From NCBI RefSeq assembly GCF_001613805.1, contig NZ_LPVY01000021.1, positions 434,001 through 498,000 of the forward strand: 64,000 bases of DNA, in the 5' to 3' direction. The DNA comes from Thalassospira lucentensis (GTDB lineage: Bacteria; Pseudomonadota; Alphaproteobacteria; Rhodospirillales; Thalassospiraceae). Positions 43,807 through 52,540 of this stretch are shown here, one piece after another (within the stretch, counting starts at the first letter, position 1; each line of letters starts with the position of its first letter). A model generated the notes under the pieces. That model was given only the letters and a program-made list of their open reading frames with translations. It made no database searches and was not told where the DNA came from. A program made the position numbers and the translations under genes.

Positions 43807-44208
43807 GTTTGCACTTTTCTGTCTGACGGGTGTCGATACGTGATGCGATCCGGAATTTTATCGTCACCATCCTGTCAAAGGGTGGCAAATTCGTCCGCGT
43901 CGCACCAGATATAAGTGTCATGAACGGTATTAAAAACCCGTATATGCCAAATTGGCATTAAAAATCCGGTATCGGCATGCATGGTCGTTAACGGCGCAAA
44001 CCGTTGGGAAACTTCACATTCCGGAACCGAGTCGCCTTTATCGGCGAAAAAAATTAACAAGATGCGACTCGCCTGCTTGCCACGAGTCGCAAAGCAACGT
44101 ATCGTTAACGGAATGGAATAAAATTTCCACACGGCAATCGTTGGGGCGCTTGTCGGAATAAGCCGGATCAACACGGAATTTTTGCGGAACACGGTAACGG
44201 AGCGGAAC
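43807..44208. other. fliI-ctrA divergent regulatory region
   Basis: 402 bases without a gene. It holds a perfect 15-base palindrome ATGCCAA-A-TTGGCAT (43944-43958), two copies of TCGTTAACGG (43985-43994 and 44102-44111), and three CGAGTCGC elements containing GANTC (see 44028-44090). TTAAC elements are CtrA half-sites in alphaproteobacteria, but a full TTAA-N7-TTAA box is not seen. Confidence 0.55.
44028..44090. promoter_or_regulatory. Three GANTC (CcrM) sites upstream of ctrA, two in an inverted repeat
   Basis: CGAGTCGC occurs at 44028-44035 and 44083-44090, and inverted (GCGACTCG) at 44064-44071. Each holds a GANTC methylation site (44029, 44066, 44084). The second and third form a perfect 8-bp inverted repeat with an 11-base spacer. 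In Caulobacter a GANTC site in the ctrA P1 promoter ties expression to replication. The same role here is inference. Confidence 0.55.
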
Positions 44209-44907
44209 ATGCGGGTGCTGCTTGTCGAAGACGACAATGCCACTGCTGACAGCATCGAGTTGATGTTGAAATCAGAAGGCATGGTTGTCGATACCACGGA
44301 TCTTGGGGAGGATGGCCTCGAGATCGGTAAACTTTATGATTACGATATTATTCTTCTGGACCTCATGCTGCCGGATATCGACGGTTATGAAGTTCTCAGA
44401 CGGTTGCGCGACGCACGCGTTGAAACCCCGGTGCTTATCCTGTCGGGGTTGACCGAAACCGAAGACAAGGTCAAAGGACTTGGTTTCGGTGCGGATGACT
44501 ATCTGACCAAGCCATTTGACAAGGTCGAATTGCTGGCACGTATTCAGGCGATCGTTCGCCGGTCGCGCGGCCATGCCCAATCGATGATTGCCACCGGCAG
44601 GCTCAATGTGAACCTTGATGCACGCACCGTTGATGTTGACGGGTCGCCGCTGCATCTGACCGGCAAGGAATATGGCATCCTTGAATTGCTGTCGCTGCGC
44701 AAGGGCACGACATTGACCAAGGAAATGTTCCTGAACCATCTCTATGGCGGGATGGACGAGCCGGAACTCAAGATCATCGACGTTTTCGTGTGCAAACTGC
44801 GCAAGAAAATCCAGTCAGCCACCAAGGGTGACAACTACATCCATACGGTCTGGGGTCGGGGCTATGTCCTGCGCGACCCGGACGTCAACAGTAGCGCAGC
44901 CGCCTGA
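44209..44907 (+). CDS. ctrA: Cell-cycle response regulator CtrA
   Basis: CtrA is the OmpR-type master regulator of the alphaproteobacterial cell cycle and of motility. The 232-residue protein has a receiver domain ([20 protein letters not shown]; phospho-acceptor Asp51 in LLDLMLPD) and a winged-helix domain with the near-invariant [20 protein letters not shown] and [20 protein letters not shown]. It ends in Ala-Ala-Ala, which resembles the Ala-Ala ClpXP degradation tag of Caulobacter CtrA. I start at 44209 after ACGGAGCGGAAC. ChpT, which phosphorylates it, is encoded at 51.9 kb. Confidence 0.95.
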   Translation: MRVLLVEDDNATADSIELMLKSEGMVVDTTDLGEDGLEIGKLYDYDIILLDLMLPDIDGYEVLRRLRDARVETPVLILSGLTETEDKVKGLGFGADDYLTKPFDKVELLARIQAIVRRSRGHAQSMIATGRLNVNLDARTVDVDGSPLHLTGKEYGILELLSLRKGTTLTKEMFLNHLYGGMDEPELKIIDVFVCKLRKKIQSATKGDNYIHTVWGRGYVLRDPDVNSSAAA

Positions 44908-44949
44908 TCGCAACGCATCTGCCGTCGCGTTCCGCTGTGCCCAAAGTCA

Positions 44950-44980
44950 AAAACGCCCCGATGCTTCATCGGGGCGTTTT
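44950..44980. terminator. Bidirectional terminator between ctrA and cheR
   Basis: AAAACGCCCCGATG (44950-44963) pairs with CATCGGGGCGTTTT (44967-44980), a perfect 14-bp stem with a three-base loop and T runs on both strands. It serves the convergent ctrA and chemotaxis transcripts. Confidence 0.9.
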
Positions 44981-45018
44981 GCTTTGTACTTTATGGCTTA
45001 CCGAGAAGTACCGGTTTT

Positions 45019-46329
45019 CTATTTCTTGTCTTCGGGTTTACCGAAACGCGAACGATCAAACGTGGTCGACGGGCGCGTTGTACCGGTCCCCGTACTGCCT
45101 GTTCCGCTGGATGGTCGTGCAGGCGGTGTGCTTCCCGTCGAACCGGTCGTTCCCAATGGACGACGATACGTTGATCCGGCTGTGCCGGCGGAACCGGTGC
45201 TGCTGGTCCCGGTCGAAGATGGGCGCGAATATGTGCTGCCTGCAGTACCGGTTGTTCCTGTTGTCAACGGTCGGGTCGCTGTCCTGGTTGAAGCGGTGCC
45301 CGTGGTGGTTGCCGGGCGCGCGGCGGTTCCGGTCGAAAGCCCCGGACGCGGCTGCGTTGCGGTTCCGGCACCGGCAGTCGTACCACCCGCTGCATTCTGC
45401 ATATGCTTTGGTTTCGGAAAGGCAAAGCCCCCCGTCGCCGCACCCGCCCCGGCCGTCGCAGCAGCGCCGCCTGCCTGAATTTTTTCCAGCGCAGAAACGT
45501 CCACATCCGGGGCTCCCGGGCGGTTAAGCTGATAAATGCCGCGCTGACGGGCCAGCGGTTTGAATTTGTCGGAAATGCCCAGAACCGTCTCCGCCCCGCC
45601 AAGGAACAGGAAACCGTCATCGGGCATCAATGCGGAAATGCGCGCCAGTACATCGGTCTTGGTCGGTTGATCAAAATAAATCAGCACGTTGCGGCAATAG
45701 ACGATGTCAAACTGCCCCAAAGGACGGAAATCATCGAGCAGGTTGAATTCCTTGTATTGAACCTTGGACCGGATTTCCTGCGAGATTTGCCACTGGTCCT
45801 CTTTCTTCTGGAAATACTTGACCAGAAGCTGGATCGGAAGGCCCCTTTGGACTTCGAACTGGGAATAAAGACCCGCACGAGCCTTGGTCAGGATTTCGCG
45901 CGAAATATCTGTCCCGATAATTTCAACCCGCCAGCCTGAAAGCTGGGTTTTAAATTCATCAAGGATCATCGCCAGCGAATAAGGTTCCTGCCCCGAGGAC
46001 GCAGCAGCACACCAGATCCGCAGATGGCGTTTGGAAGCACGTTCCTTGATCATGTGCGGCAGAACGACATGGCGAAACTGGTCGAACGGCTTGGTATCGC
46101 GGAAGAAGAAGCTTTCATTGGTCGTCATCGCATCGACGACTTCCTCGACAAGCACACGGTCACCACCGCGCAACGCCGCGATCAGTTCAGTCAGGTCCTT
46201 GAGCCCGCGCTTACGCGCAATCGGCATCAGCCGGCTTTCGAGCAGATACGTCTTGTCCTGGCTAAGAACGAGCCCGGATTTTGACTTTATCAGTCTGCTA
46301 ACGAAATCGAAGTCTTCCGGCCTCATCAT
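45019..46329 (-). CDS. cheR: Chemotaxis methyltransferase CheR with long Thr/Ser/Gly tail
   Basis: CheR methylates glutamates of chemoreceptors using SAM. Residues 1-275 are a normal CheR: N-terminal helical domain (VVDAMTTNESFFFRDTKPFD), SAM-binding LRIWCAAASSGQEPYSLAMI, EIIGTDISREILTKARAGLY, FDIVYCRNVLIYFD. After about residue 280 come roughly 155 residues of Thr, Ser, Gly, Ala and Pro with repeats such as TAGSTYSRPSSTGTSSTGS and AGTAGSTYRRPLGTTGSTGS. The usual CheR is about 280 residues, so the tail is an addition. It follows cheB by six bases. Confidence 0.92.
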   Translation of the reverse strand: MMRPEDFDFVSRLIKSKSGLVLSQDKTYLLESRLMPIARKRGLKDLTELIAALRGGDRVLVEEVVDAMTTNESFFFRDTKPFDQFRHVVLPHMIKERASKRHLRIWCAAASSGQEPYSLAMILDEFKTQLSGWRVEIIGTDISREILTKARAGLYSQFEVQRGLPIQLLVKYFQKKEDQWQISQEIRSKVQYKEFNLLDDFRPLGQFDIVYCRNVLIYFDQPTKTDVLARISALMPDDGFLFLGGAETVLGISDKFKPLARQRGIYQLNRPGAPDVDVSALEKIQAGGAAATAGAGAATGGFAFPKPKHMQNAAGGTTAGAGTATQPRPGLSTGTAARPATTTGTASTRTATRPLTTGTTGTAGSTYSRPSSTGTSSTGSAGTAGSTYRRPLGTTGSTGSTPPARPSSGTGSTGTGTTRPSTTFDRSRFGKPEDKK

Positions 46330-46335
46330 CTCGGC

Positions 46336-48051
46336 TTAACGACCCCCTGCAAATTTTTTGATATAGGCCGCGATGCCACCCACGGGGAGAACCGCTGAAC
46401 AAATGCCTGCATGCGCTGCTGCACCCGGCATTCCCCACACAACGCTTGTCTGCTCGTCCTGCGCCACAACCATTCCCCCGGCACCCACAACAGCACGCCC
46501 GCCCAACATACCATCCTGCCCCATACCTGTAAGGATAGCCGTCAGTATATTACCACCATAGCTTTCAACAAGGCTGCGCAGCATCGGGTCAACCGACGGG
46601 CGACAGAAATTTTCAGGCGGGTTCTGGTTCAGAACAATTTTCCTGCTGTTACCGCGGCCCTCTACCACCATGTGGTAATCCCCGGGGGCAAGGTAAACCT
46701 GCCCACCCTGAATTGGCATGCCGGTCTGACCTTCCTGGCATTTAAGCCCCGTCAGACGCGTGATGTGTTCTGCAAGGATTGTGGTAAAGGTCGCAGGCAT
46801 ATGCTGGGTGATGAAAATCGGTTGCCGCACACCGGCAAGCCCGCGTAGCACTTCAAACAAAGCCTGCGGACCACCAGTCGAACTGCCGATCGCAATCACT
46901 TCGACATTGATGCGTTTTTCCGGGAGAAGACTGATCTGCCCCGTTGTCATCGCGCGTCTTGCTGGTGCCGGTGCCGCGGCACCGGCAGGTGCCTTGGCAC
47001 GCGCAGCAGCCGCAGCTGCTGGACTGCGTGCGGCCGGAGCAGCGCGCTGGGGAGCCGGTTTAACCGGTGCATTGCGTGCGGTTGCGCCGCCGGAAACAAT
47101 GGTACTGCCCGGACGAGATGGCTTGATACCAGCATTAACGGCCTTGGTATCGCCTGCAGCAATGGCTGCCTCACGGATCAGCCGACCCGGATCACGCGGC
47201 TGCGTCGCGGCTGCAGACGGGGCAGCATCACGCGTCAAAGCCGCTGCACCGGCAGCCTTGGCTTCGGGACTTGCTGGAGCCGGTTGCGGATGTTGCGGCG
47301 GCTGATGCTGTGGTTGGGGCATCGGGCGGGTCGACATCGGTCCGTGACGACCAGGCTGATGCGTCGGTCGCGGGCGCAGTTCGGCGGTGAAACGCTTTCT
47401 CTGTACCCGTCCCGGTTTATGCAAAGTCTGATGTTCAACCGAAAGCTCGGCCCGGAACGGCGCAGGGGCATCAGTCCCATCCGGCTTTGCATTGCCATGA
47501 TCATCTTCATCACTGGCTGGTAGAACATCGTGTTCCGGCGCGGCATCCGGGTTTTCGGGAACCGGCACGACATTCTCGGCCTGATCCTCGTAACGGACCT
47601 GCTCGGCGCCAAGCATCTTGCGACGCTGTTCGGCCCATGCCTTGACCTTGTCCAGCAGCTCGGCCCGGAAGCCTTCGCCAACATTAAGGTCCTTGGCCGA
47701 TGAGGGCTTGGGAATGTAGTCCACCGCACCAAGCGTCATCGCCTGGAAACTGATATCGGCATTCCGCTTGGTCAGGGTTGATGCCATGATCACCCGGACC
47801 GTCGGATCAATTTCAAGAAGTTTGGGTAATGCCGTCAGACCATCCATGACTGGCATTTCGATATCAAGAACAACAGCCTCGATCCCGATTTCCTTGCGCA
47901 TAACCACAAGGGCATCCTCGCCATTGGCGACGGAACCGACGACCTCGATATCGTCGTCTTCCTGCAACATACGGGTTACCAGACCACGCACGATTGCGGA
48001 ATCGTCAACAATCAGGACTTTATAGGGTGGATGGATTGGCGTGTCTTCCAC
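46336..48051 (-). CDS. cheB: Chemotaxis response regulator methylesterase CheB with long linker
   Basis: CheB demethylates chemoreceptors when phosphorylated by CheA. The 571-residue protein has a receiver domain (1-125, phospho-acceptor Asp63 in LDIEMPVMDG) and a C-terminal esterase (about 380-571: IAIGSSTGGPQALFEVL, FITQHMPATFTTILAEHI, ILTGMGQDGMLGG), giving the Ser-His-Asp triad. Between them lies an unusual linker of about 230 residues rich in Pro, Ala, Gln and Arg, against about 20-30 in E. coli. It lies between cheY and cheR. Confidence 0.94.
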   Translation of the reverse strand: MEDTPIHPPYKVLIVDDSAIVRGLVTRMLQEDDDIEVVGSVANGEDALVVMRKEIGIEAVVLDIEMPVMDGLTALPKLLEIDPTVRVIMASTLTKRNADISFQAMTLGAVDYIPKPSSAKDLNVGEGFRAELLDKVKAWAEQRRKMLGAEQVRYEDQAENVVPVPENPDAAPEHDVLPASDEDDHGNAKPDGTDAPAPFRAELSVEHQTLHKPGRVQRKRFTAELRPRPTHQPGRHGPMSTRPMPQPQHQPPQHPQPAPASPEAKAAGAAALTRDAAPSAAATQPRDPGRLIREAAIAAGDTKAVNAGIKPSRPGSTIVSGGATARNAPVKPAPQRAAPAARSPAAAAAARAKAPAGAAAPAPARRAMTTGQISLLPEKRINVEVIAIGSSTGGPQALFEVLRGLAGVRQPIFITQHMPATFTTILAEHITRLTGLKCQEGQTGMPIQGGQVYLAPGDYHMVVEGRGNSRKIVLNQNPPENFCRPSVDPMLRSLVESYGGNILTAILTGMGQDGMLGGRAVVGAGGMVVAQDEQTSVVWGMPGAAAHAGICSAVLPVGGIAAYIKKFAGGR

Positions 48052-48120
48052 GTACCGACGTTCCCGTTAGAGCAACCGGACCAAAACCAAGGCAAATGCA
48101 CAGCGACGCTGACAGGAACC

Positions 48121-48486
48121 TTAAATCAGACCCACCTGCTCAAATTTTGCCTGGATGATCTCGCTGTCGAACGGCTTCATAATATACTCGTTCGCACCGG
48201 CCGTAATGGCCTCCTGAATGTGCTCGAGATCGTTTTCTGTGGTGCAGAACACGACGACGGGCTCATCGCCACCAGGTGCTGCGCGCAGTTCCCGCAGGAA
48301 ATCAATCCCGCTTTTCACCGGCATGTTCCAATCAAGCAACACCGCGTCTGGCATGGCTTCAAGGCATCGATCAATTGCCTCCTGCCCATCCACAGCCTCA
48401 ATGACCGCAAATCCCATTTCTTCAAGGATACGGCGTGCCACCATTCTGATGACTTTCGAATCATCGACGACGAGACAACTCTTCAT
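48121..48486 (-). CDS. cheY: Chemotaxis response regulator CheY
   Basis: A 121-residue stand-alone receiver. The acidic pair is Asp8-Asp9, the phospho-acceptor Asp52 (LLDWNMP), with Thr82 and Lys104 in the switch positions. This composition is that of CheY, which carries the signal from CheA to the flagellar switch. It lies between cheW and cheB in the minus-strand chemotaxis operon. Confidence 0.92.
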   Translation of the reverse strand: MKSCLVVDDSKVIRMVARRILEEMGFAVIEAVDGQEAIDRCLEAMPDAVLLDWNMPVKSGIDFLRELRAAPGGDEPVVVFCTTENDLEHIQEAITAGANEYIMKPFDSEIIQAKFEQVGLI

Positions 48487-48570
48487 CGACTTCCTTCTCG
48501 CAAATTAGATCGTTAAGCCAATACCGGCATTGTACCGGATGCATTTTGCACCCGGCACATACTATCATAC

Positions 48571-49077
48571 CTAGCCCGCCTGTTTTACCGAAACGGTAAA
48601 ATCAAGCAGACGGGTTACGTCCAGAATGACAAGAAGCTTCTTGTCGAGGCGGAAAATGCCATCGGAAAATTCGCGCCAGCGCGGATCAAGCGTCGCCGGA
48701 TTCTGTTCGAATGCCTTTTGCGGAACGCTCAGAACCTCGCCAACCTGATCGACCATCAGGCTGTAAAGTTCGCCACCCTGATCGACCACAATGCTCATGC
48801 CCGGTACATCATCTTCTCGTTCACGAAGACCAAGGCGTTTGCGAACATCGATTGCCGTCACGATACGACCGCGCAGATTCAGCGACCCTGCCACTTCTGG
48901 CGGGGCCAGCGGAATGCGGGTGATACGCTGCGGACCAAGAACATCCTGAACCGTCAGAACCGGAATACCGAACAACTGCTTGCCGATATAGGCGGTAACG
49001 AAATCCTTCGTTGCCCCGCCAAGGTCAAGGGCCGTACTCTGTTCTTTGCTCGGGACGAGTGCCTTTTTATCGCTCAT
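48571..49077 (-). CDS. cheW: Chemotaxis coupling protein CheW
   Basis: CheW links receptors to CheA. The 168-residue protein has the CheW fold: FVTAYIGKQLFGIPVLTVQD, APPEVAGSLNLRGRIVTAID, SLMVDQVGEVLSVPQKAFEQ, then LDKKLLVILDVTRLL. A 25-residue polar N-terminal extension precedes the domain. It starts 16 bases after the cheA stop. Confidence 0.94.
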   Translation of the reverse strand: MSDKKALVPSKEQSTALDLGGATKDFVTAYIGKQLFGIPVLTVQDVLGPQRITRIPLAPPEVAGSLNLRGRIVTAIDVRKRLGLREREDDVPGMSIVVDQGGELYSLMVDQVGEVLSVPQKAFEQNPATLDPRWREFSDGIFRLDKKLLVILDVTRLLDFTVSVKQAG

Positions 49078-49093
49078 TGGACTTTTCCCCGAT

Positions 49094-51784
49094 TTACACT
49101 GCGCTCAGCGTCTGGATCAGCGTCGATACCAGCGCATCTCGATCGAATTTCGCGACATAGTCGCTAAAGCCAACCTGACGACCCCGTTCGAAGTCTTCCT
49201 CGCTGGTGTGCGAAGACAGCGCGATGATCGGGGTATCGCCCCAATGTTCATCATTCTGCAGGCTTTCGGCAAATTCGAAACCGTTCATGCCCGGCATTTC
49301 GATGTCACTGATGATCGCGTCGAAAATTTCCCCGCGATTTTTAAGATCAAGCGCCTGTTCGGCATTCTCGACCGCAATGACACGGAAACCGGACACCGAC
49401 AACATCGGCGTAAGAAGGTTGCGGAAGAACGGGCTGTCATCGATCAGAAGAACACGCTTCTTCTCGCCGCCAGTATCCTCGTGGCCGAACCAGTCCGAGA
49501 ACGCCAGTTCCAGATAGTAACCGGCATCAATCAGATCGGTTGCCTTGCCATCAATCACCGCCGAACCGACCAGACCATCCTGATCGGCTGTCAGTTCAAC
49601 GTTCAGGACGTCATCGACAATGTCGACGATCTCGTCCACCACAAGCCCCATGGTCCGTTCGCGATCCTGGAATACCAGGGTCGGCTGACGACCTTCGCTC
49701 TTCATCTGATAGGAACCATCGATAAAGACCAGCGGCATCAGCTTGCCACGATACTGCACCAGCGGGCGACCGTTCGAGTATTCGATATTTTCGACATCGA
49801 TTTCCTCGAGACGCGCGACAAGTGCAAGCGGCACTGCACGAATTTCGGACCCGCCAGCCCGGAAGACCAGCATGGAAGTCGTTTCGCGATCACCGGTATC
49901 AGAACGCGCCTTGCTTTCGACACCCTGCGAACCGCCAACGGTAATTTCGCCGGTCCGGGTAGCAATGCCGTTCGGGTCAAGGATCATGATCACGCTGCCG
50001 TCGCCAAGGATGGTGTTCCCCGAGAACAGCGACAGATCGCGCAGGATCGGTGCAACCGGCTTGACCACGATTTCCTCGGTGTCGAACACGCGGTCAACGA
50101 TGATACCAAAGGAATAGGTACCCACCTGCGTGACGACGATGAAGGCTTCTTCATCCACGTCATCGACCGTCGTTTCACCATCATCAAGGCCAAGAATTTT
50201 CTTGAGAGTGACAAGTGGCAGCAGACGGTTGCGCAAGCGCAGGACCGGAGTATCGTGAATACGTTCGATCGAATGATCGGAATTGCTTGAAGCACGAACC
50301 AGCTCCAGAACGCTGATCTGCGGAATGGCAAAGCGTTCGCCGCCACTTTCAACGATCAGTGCCGAAACGATGGCAAGGGTCAGCGGAATCTTGATGATGA
50401 AGGTCGACCCGCGGCCTTCGACCGATTTCAGTTCGACCGTACCACCAATCTTTTCAATGTTGGTACGAACAACGTCCATACCGACGCCACGTCCGGAAAC
50501 CGAAGTCACCTTTTCGGCGGTCGAGAAACCGGCCTTGAAAATGAACTGGTGAATCTGCGAGTCCGCCATACCGTCAAGATCGCTTTCGCTTGCGAGACCG
50601 TTGGCAATCGCCTTGGCCTTGATCCGTTCGATATTAAGCCCGCGACCATCATCGGAAATCTCGATGATGATGTGACCACCTTCGTGATAGGCGTTCAGCG
50701 TGACAGTACCGGTTTCCGGCTTGCCTGCTTCCCGGCGCCCCGGAATATCTTCCAGACCGTGGTCGGCAGAGTTGCGCACCATGTGGGTCAGCGGATCCTT
50801 GATGAGTTCAAGCACCTGACGGTCAAGTTCCGTATCGGCACCGATCATCTGCAGATCGATTTTCTTGTTCATCTCGAGCGCAAGGTCACGAACAATACGC
50901 GGCAGCTTCGCCCAGGCATTGCCGATCGGCTGCATTCGGGTCTTCATCACACCTTCCTGAAGGTCGGTGGTGATGTGCGACAGACGCTGCAAAGGAACGG
51001 TAAATTCGCTGTCATCCTTGCCACGAACCATCTGCAGAAGCTGGTTACGGGTCAGGACAAGCTCGGAAACCAGTGTCATCAGGTTTTCAAGCAATTCAAC
51101 GTTGACGCGGATCGTCTGGGCTGCAACGGAACTTTCCTTGGCCTCGCCACGTGGCGCTTCGGCCTTTGGTCCCTCGGATGCTGCGGCCTTTGCCGGTGCA
51201 ACGGCCTGCGACTTCGCCGCTGCTGGCGGGGCTGCCGCCGGTGCGGGTTTTTCGGGCTCTGGCTCCGGTTCCTGAATATCGGGATCAACTTCGGTCGCAT
51301 CGAAAATCGCCTGCAACCGTTCGTCGTCAGTCATCGGCACTTCTTCAGCGGGTGCTTCCTCGACCGGGGCGGCTGCTGCCGGTGCGGCGCTGCCTCCCAT
51401 GATCGTGCCGGTATCGGCAAAATGGTTAAGCCGCGCGATCAGATCGGCATCGTTACCGTCCGGTTCTGTTTCGTTCTGCTCAAGCTCGCTCAGCAGATAT
51501 TTGATGGTGTCGATGGACTCAAGAACGAGCGTCACCGCATCCGGCGTTACGACCAGTTCACCGTCGCGAATTTTGCCGAGCACGTTTTCACCGGCATGCG
51601 CAACAGCTTCCAGTCGTGGCAAACCAAGGAACCCGCAAGTCCCTTTAATAGTGTGCACCAGGCGGAAAATATTCGACAGAATATCCGGATCATTCGGATT
51701 TTGCTCCAGTTTCACCAGTTCGACGTCAAGCGTCGACAGGCTTTCCGAAGTCTCTGTCAGGAATTCACTTAAAAGATCGTCCAT
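49094..51784 (-). CDS. cheA: Chemotaxis histidine kinase CheA, hybrid with two CheW-like domains and a receiver
   Basis: CheA phosphorylates CheY and CheB. The 896-residue protein has, in order, an HPt domain (His44 in FRLVHTIKGTCGFLGL), a Pro/Ala/Glu-rich linker, the dimerisation and ATPase domains (DPLTHMVRNSADHGLE, ISDDGRGLNIERIKAKAI, VSGRGVGMDVVRTNIEKIGG), a CheW-like domain, a second CheW-like domain (about 640-770: MLVFRAGGSEIRAVPLALVA) and a C-terminal receiver (RVLLIDDSPFFRNLLTPML, ISDIEMPGMNGFEF). No separate P2 domain is obvious. I start at 51784 after GGAGGGGGTAT; five upstream residues are rejected. Confidence 0.95.
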   Translation of the reverse strand: MDDLLSEFLTETSESLSTLDVELVKLEQNPNDPDILSNIFRLVHTIKGTCGFLGLPRLEAVAHAGENVLGKIRDGELVVTPDAVTLVLESIDTIKYLLSELEQNETEPDGNDADLIARLNHFADTGTIMGGSAAPAAAAPVEEAPAEEVPMTDDERLQAIFDATEVDPDIQEPEPEPEKPAPAAAPPAAAKSQAVAPAKAAASEGPKAEAPRGEAKESSVAAQTIRVNVELLENLMTLVSELVLTRNQLLQMVRGKDDSEFTVPLQRLSHITTDLQEGVMKTRMQPIGNAWAKLPRIVRDLALEMNKKIDLQMIGADTELDRQVLELIKDPLTHMVRNSADHGLEDIPGRREAGKPETGTVTLNAYHEGGHIIIEISDDGRGLNIERIKAKAIANGLASESDLDGMADSQIHQFIFKAGFSTAEKVTSVSGRGVGMDVVRTNIEKIGGTVELKSVEGRGSTFIIKIPLTLAIVSALIVESGGERFAIPQISVLELVRASSNSDHSIERIHDTPVLRLRNRLLPLVTLKKILGLDDGETTVDDVDEEAFIVVTQVGTYSFGIIVDRVFDTEEIVVKPVAPILRDLSLFSGNTILGDGSVIMILDPNGIATRTGEITVGGSQGVESKARSDTGDRETTSMLVFRAGGSEIRAVPLALVARLEEIDVENIEYSNGRPLVQYRGKLMPLVFIDGSYQMKSEGRQPTLVFQDRERTMGLVVDEIVDIVDDVLNVELTADQDGLVGSAVIDGKATDLIDAGYYLELAFSDWFGHEDTGGEKKRVLLIDDSPFFRNLLTPMLSVSGFRVIAVENAEQALDLKNRGEIFDAIISDIEMPGMNGFEFAESLQNDEHWGDTPIIALSSHTSEEDFERGRQVGFSDYVAKFDRDALVSTLIQTLSAV

Positions 51785-51925
51785 ATACCCCCTCCACATC
51801 TCCGACAGTCAGACGCTGCCGGAACAGGAACGCCCATCCCTACGACCAGTGCGCGAAACACACGTTCAATCCGTTACTTACGTAGAACCTAGCACACGGT
51901 ATTACCAGACCCGCAGGTCTTTTTT

Positions 51926-52540
51926 TTATTCATAGATCAATGCAACATTTCCGTCCTCTTGCAAGACTGAAAGCGCACCACCAGTCCGATGCGCAAGATT
52001 TCGCAGGAAAAAGCCATGTACGGTCCGGGGATCAAGCTGTTCCGGCGCCACTTCATTTTTCATGACATTTTCCACATCCGGGCGAAACGCTGCACGTTTT
52101 CCGGTTGCATTGACCGAAATCCGCCCCCCGGATTCGCATGTAACAACGACATGCCCACCAAACGGCAAAGCTTCGCGGGCCAACATCACCATATTGAGCA
52201 CAAGCCTTCCATGAGCTGGATCAATTCCAATTCCAGTTTGATCCCACAGGAGGGTCACCTTGCCTTCGGCCTCGAAACTCTGGGCAACCGCATCACGCAT
52301 CGATTTTGTATCAACACTGTTGCCCGCGCGACCGAATGCCAGCCGGAACAATTGTAAACGACGCGCGGCCTCAAGCCCGCTTTTGCGCATCAGCGCAAGC
52401 GCCTCGTCATCGGCAACACCAGCTTCTCCCATCAGTTCGGCACCGGCATTCACAGCCCCAACCGGCCCGACTAGGTCGTGGCAAATGCGCGAGCTGATCA
52501 GCTCGATCAGGATCAGTTCCACTGCTCTGTCCTGTTCCAT
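51926..52540 (-). CDS. chpT: Histidine phosphotransferase ChpT
   Basis: ChpT relays phosphate from CckA to CtrA and CpdR. The 204-residue protein has the diagnostic SRICHDLVGPVGAVNAGAEL, with the phospho-acceptor His21, followed by a degenerate HATPase-like half. I start at 52540 (GGAGATACCCGTTAT before ATG); a frame open to 52657 adds a Cys/Arg-rich stretch that does not fit. It lies directly upstream of cheA on the same strand, with a gap of 141 bases. cckA is not in the window. Confidence 0.88.
   Translation of the reverse strand: MEQDRAVELILIELISSRICHDLVGPVGAVNAGAELMGEAGVADDEALALMRKSGLEAARRLQLFRLAFGRAGNSVDTKSMRDAVAQSFEAEGKVTLLWDQTGIGIDPAHGRLVLNMVMLAREALPFGGHVVVTCESGGRISVNATGKRAAFRPDVENVMKNEVAPEQLDPRTVHGFFLRNLAHRTGGALSVLQEDGNVALIYE

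Noticed and set aside
43807..44208. A canonical TTAA-N7-TTAA CtrA box before ctrA
   Set aside because: TTAA elements are present but none has a partner at the correct distance.
49046..51772. Two long plus-strand frames of 414 and 407 codons opposite cheA
   Set aside because: They lie antisense within the strongly supported cheA. Their products have no family motifs and mirror the codon structure of cheA.
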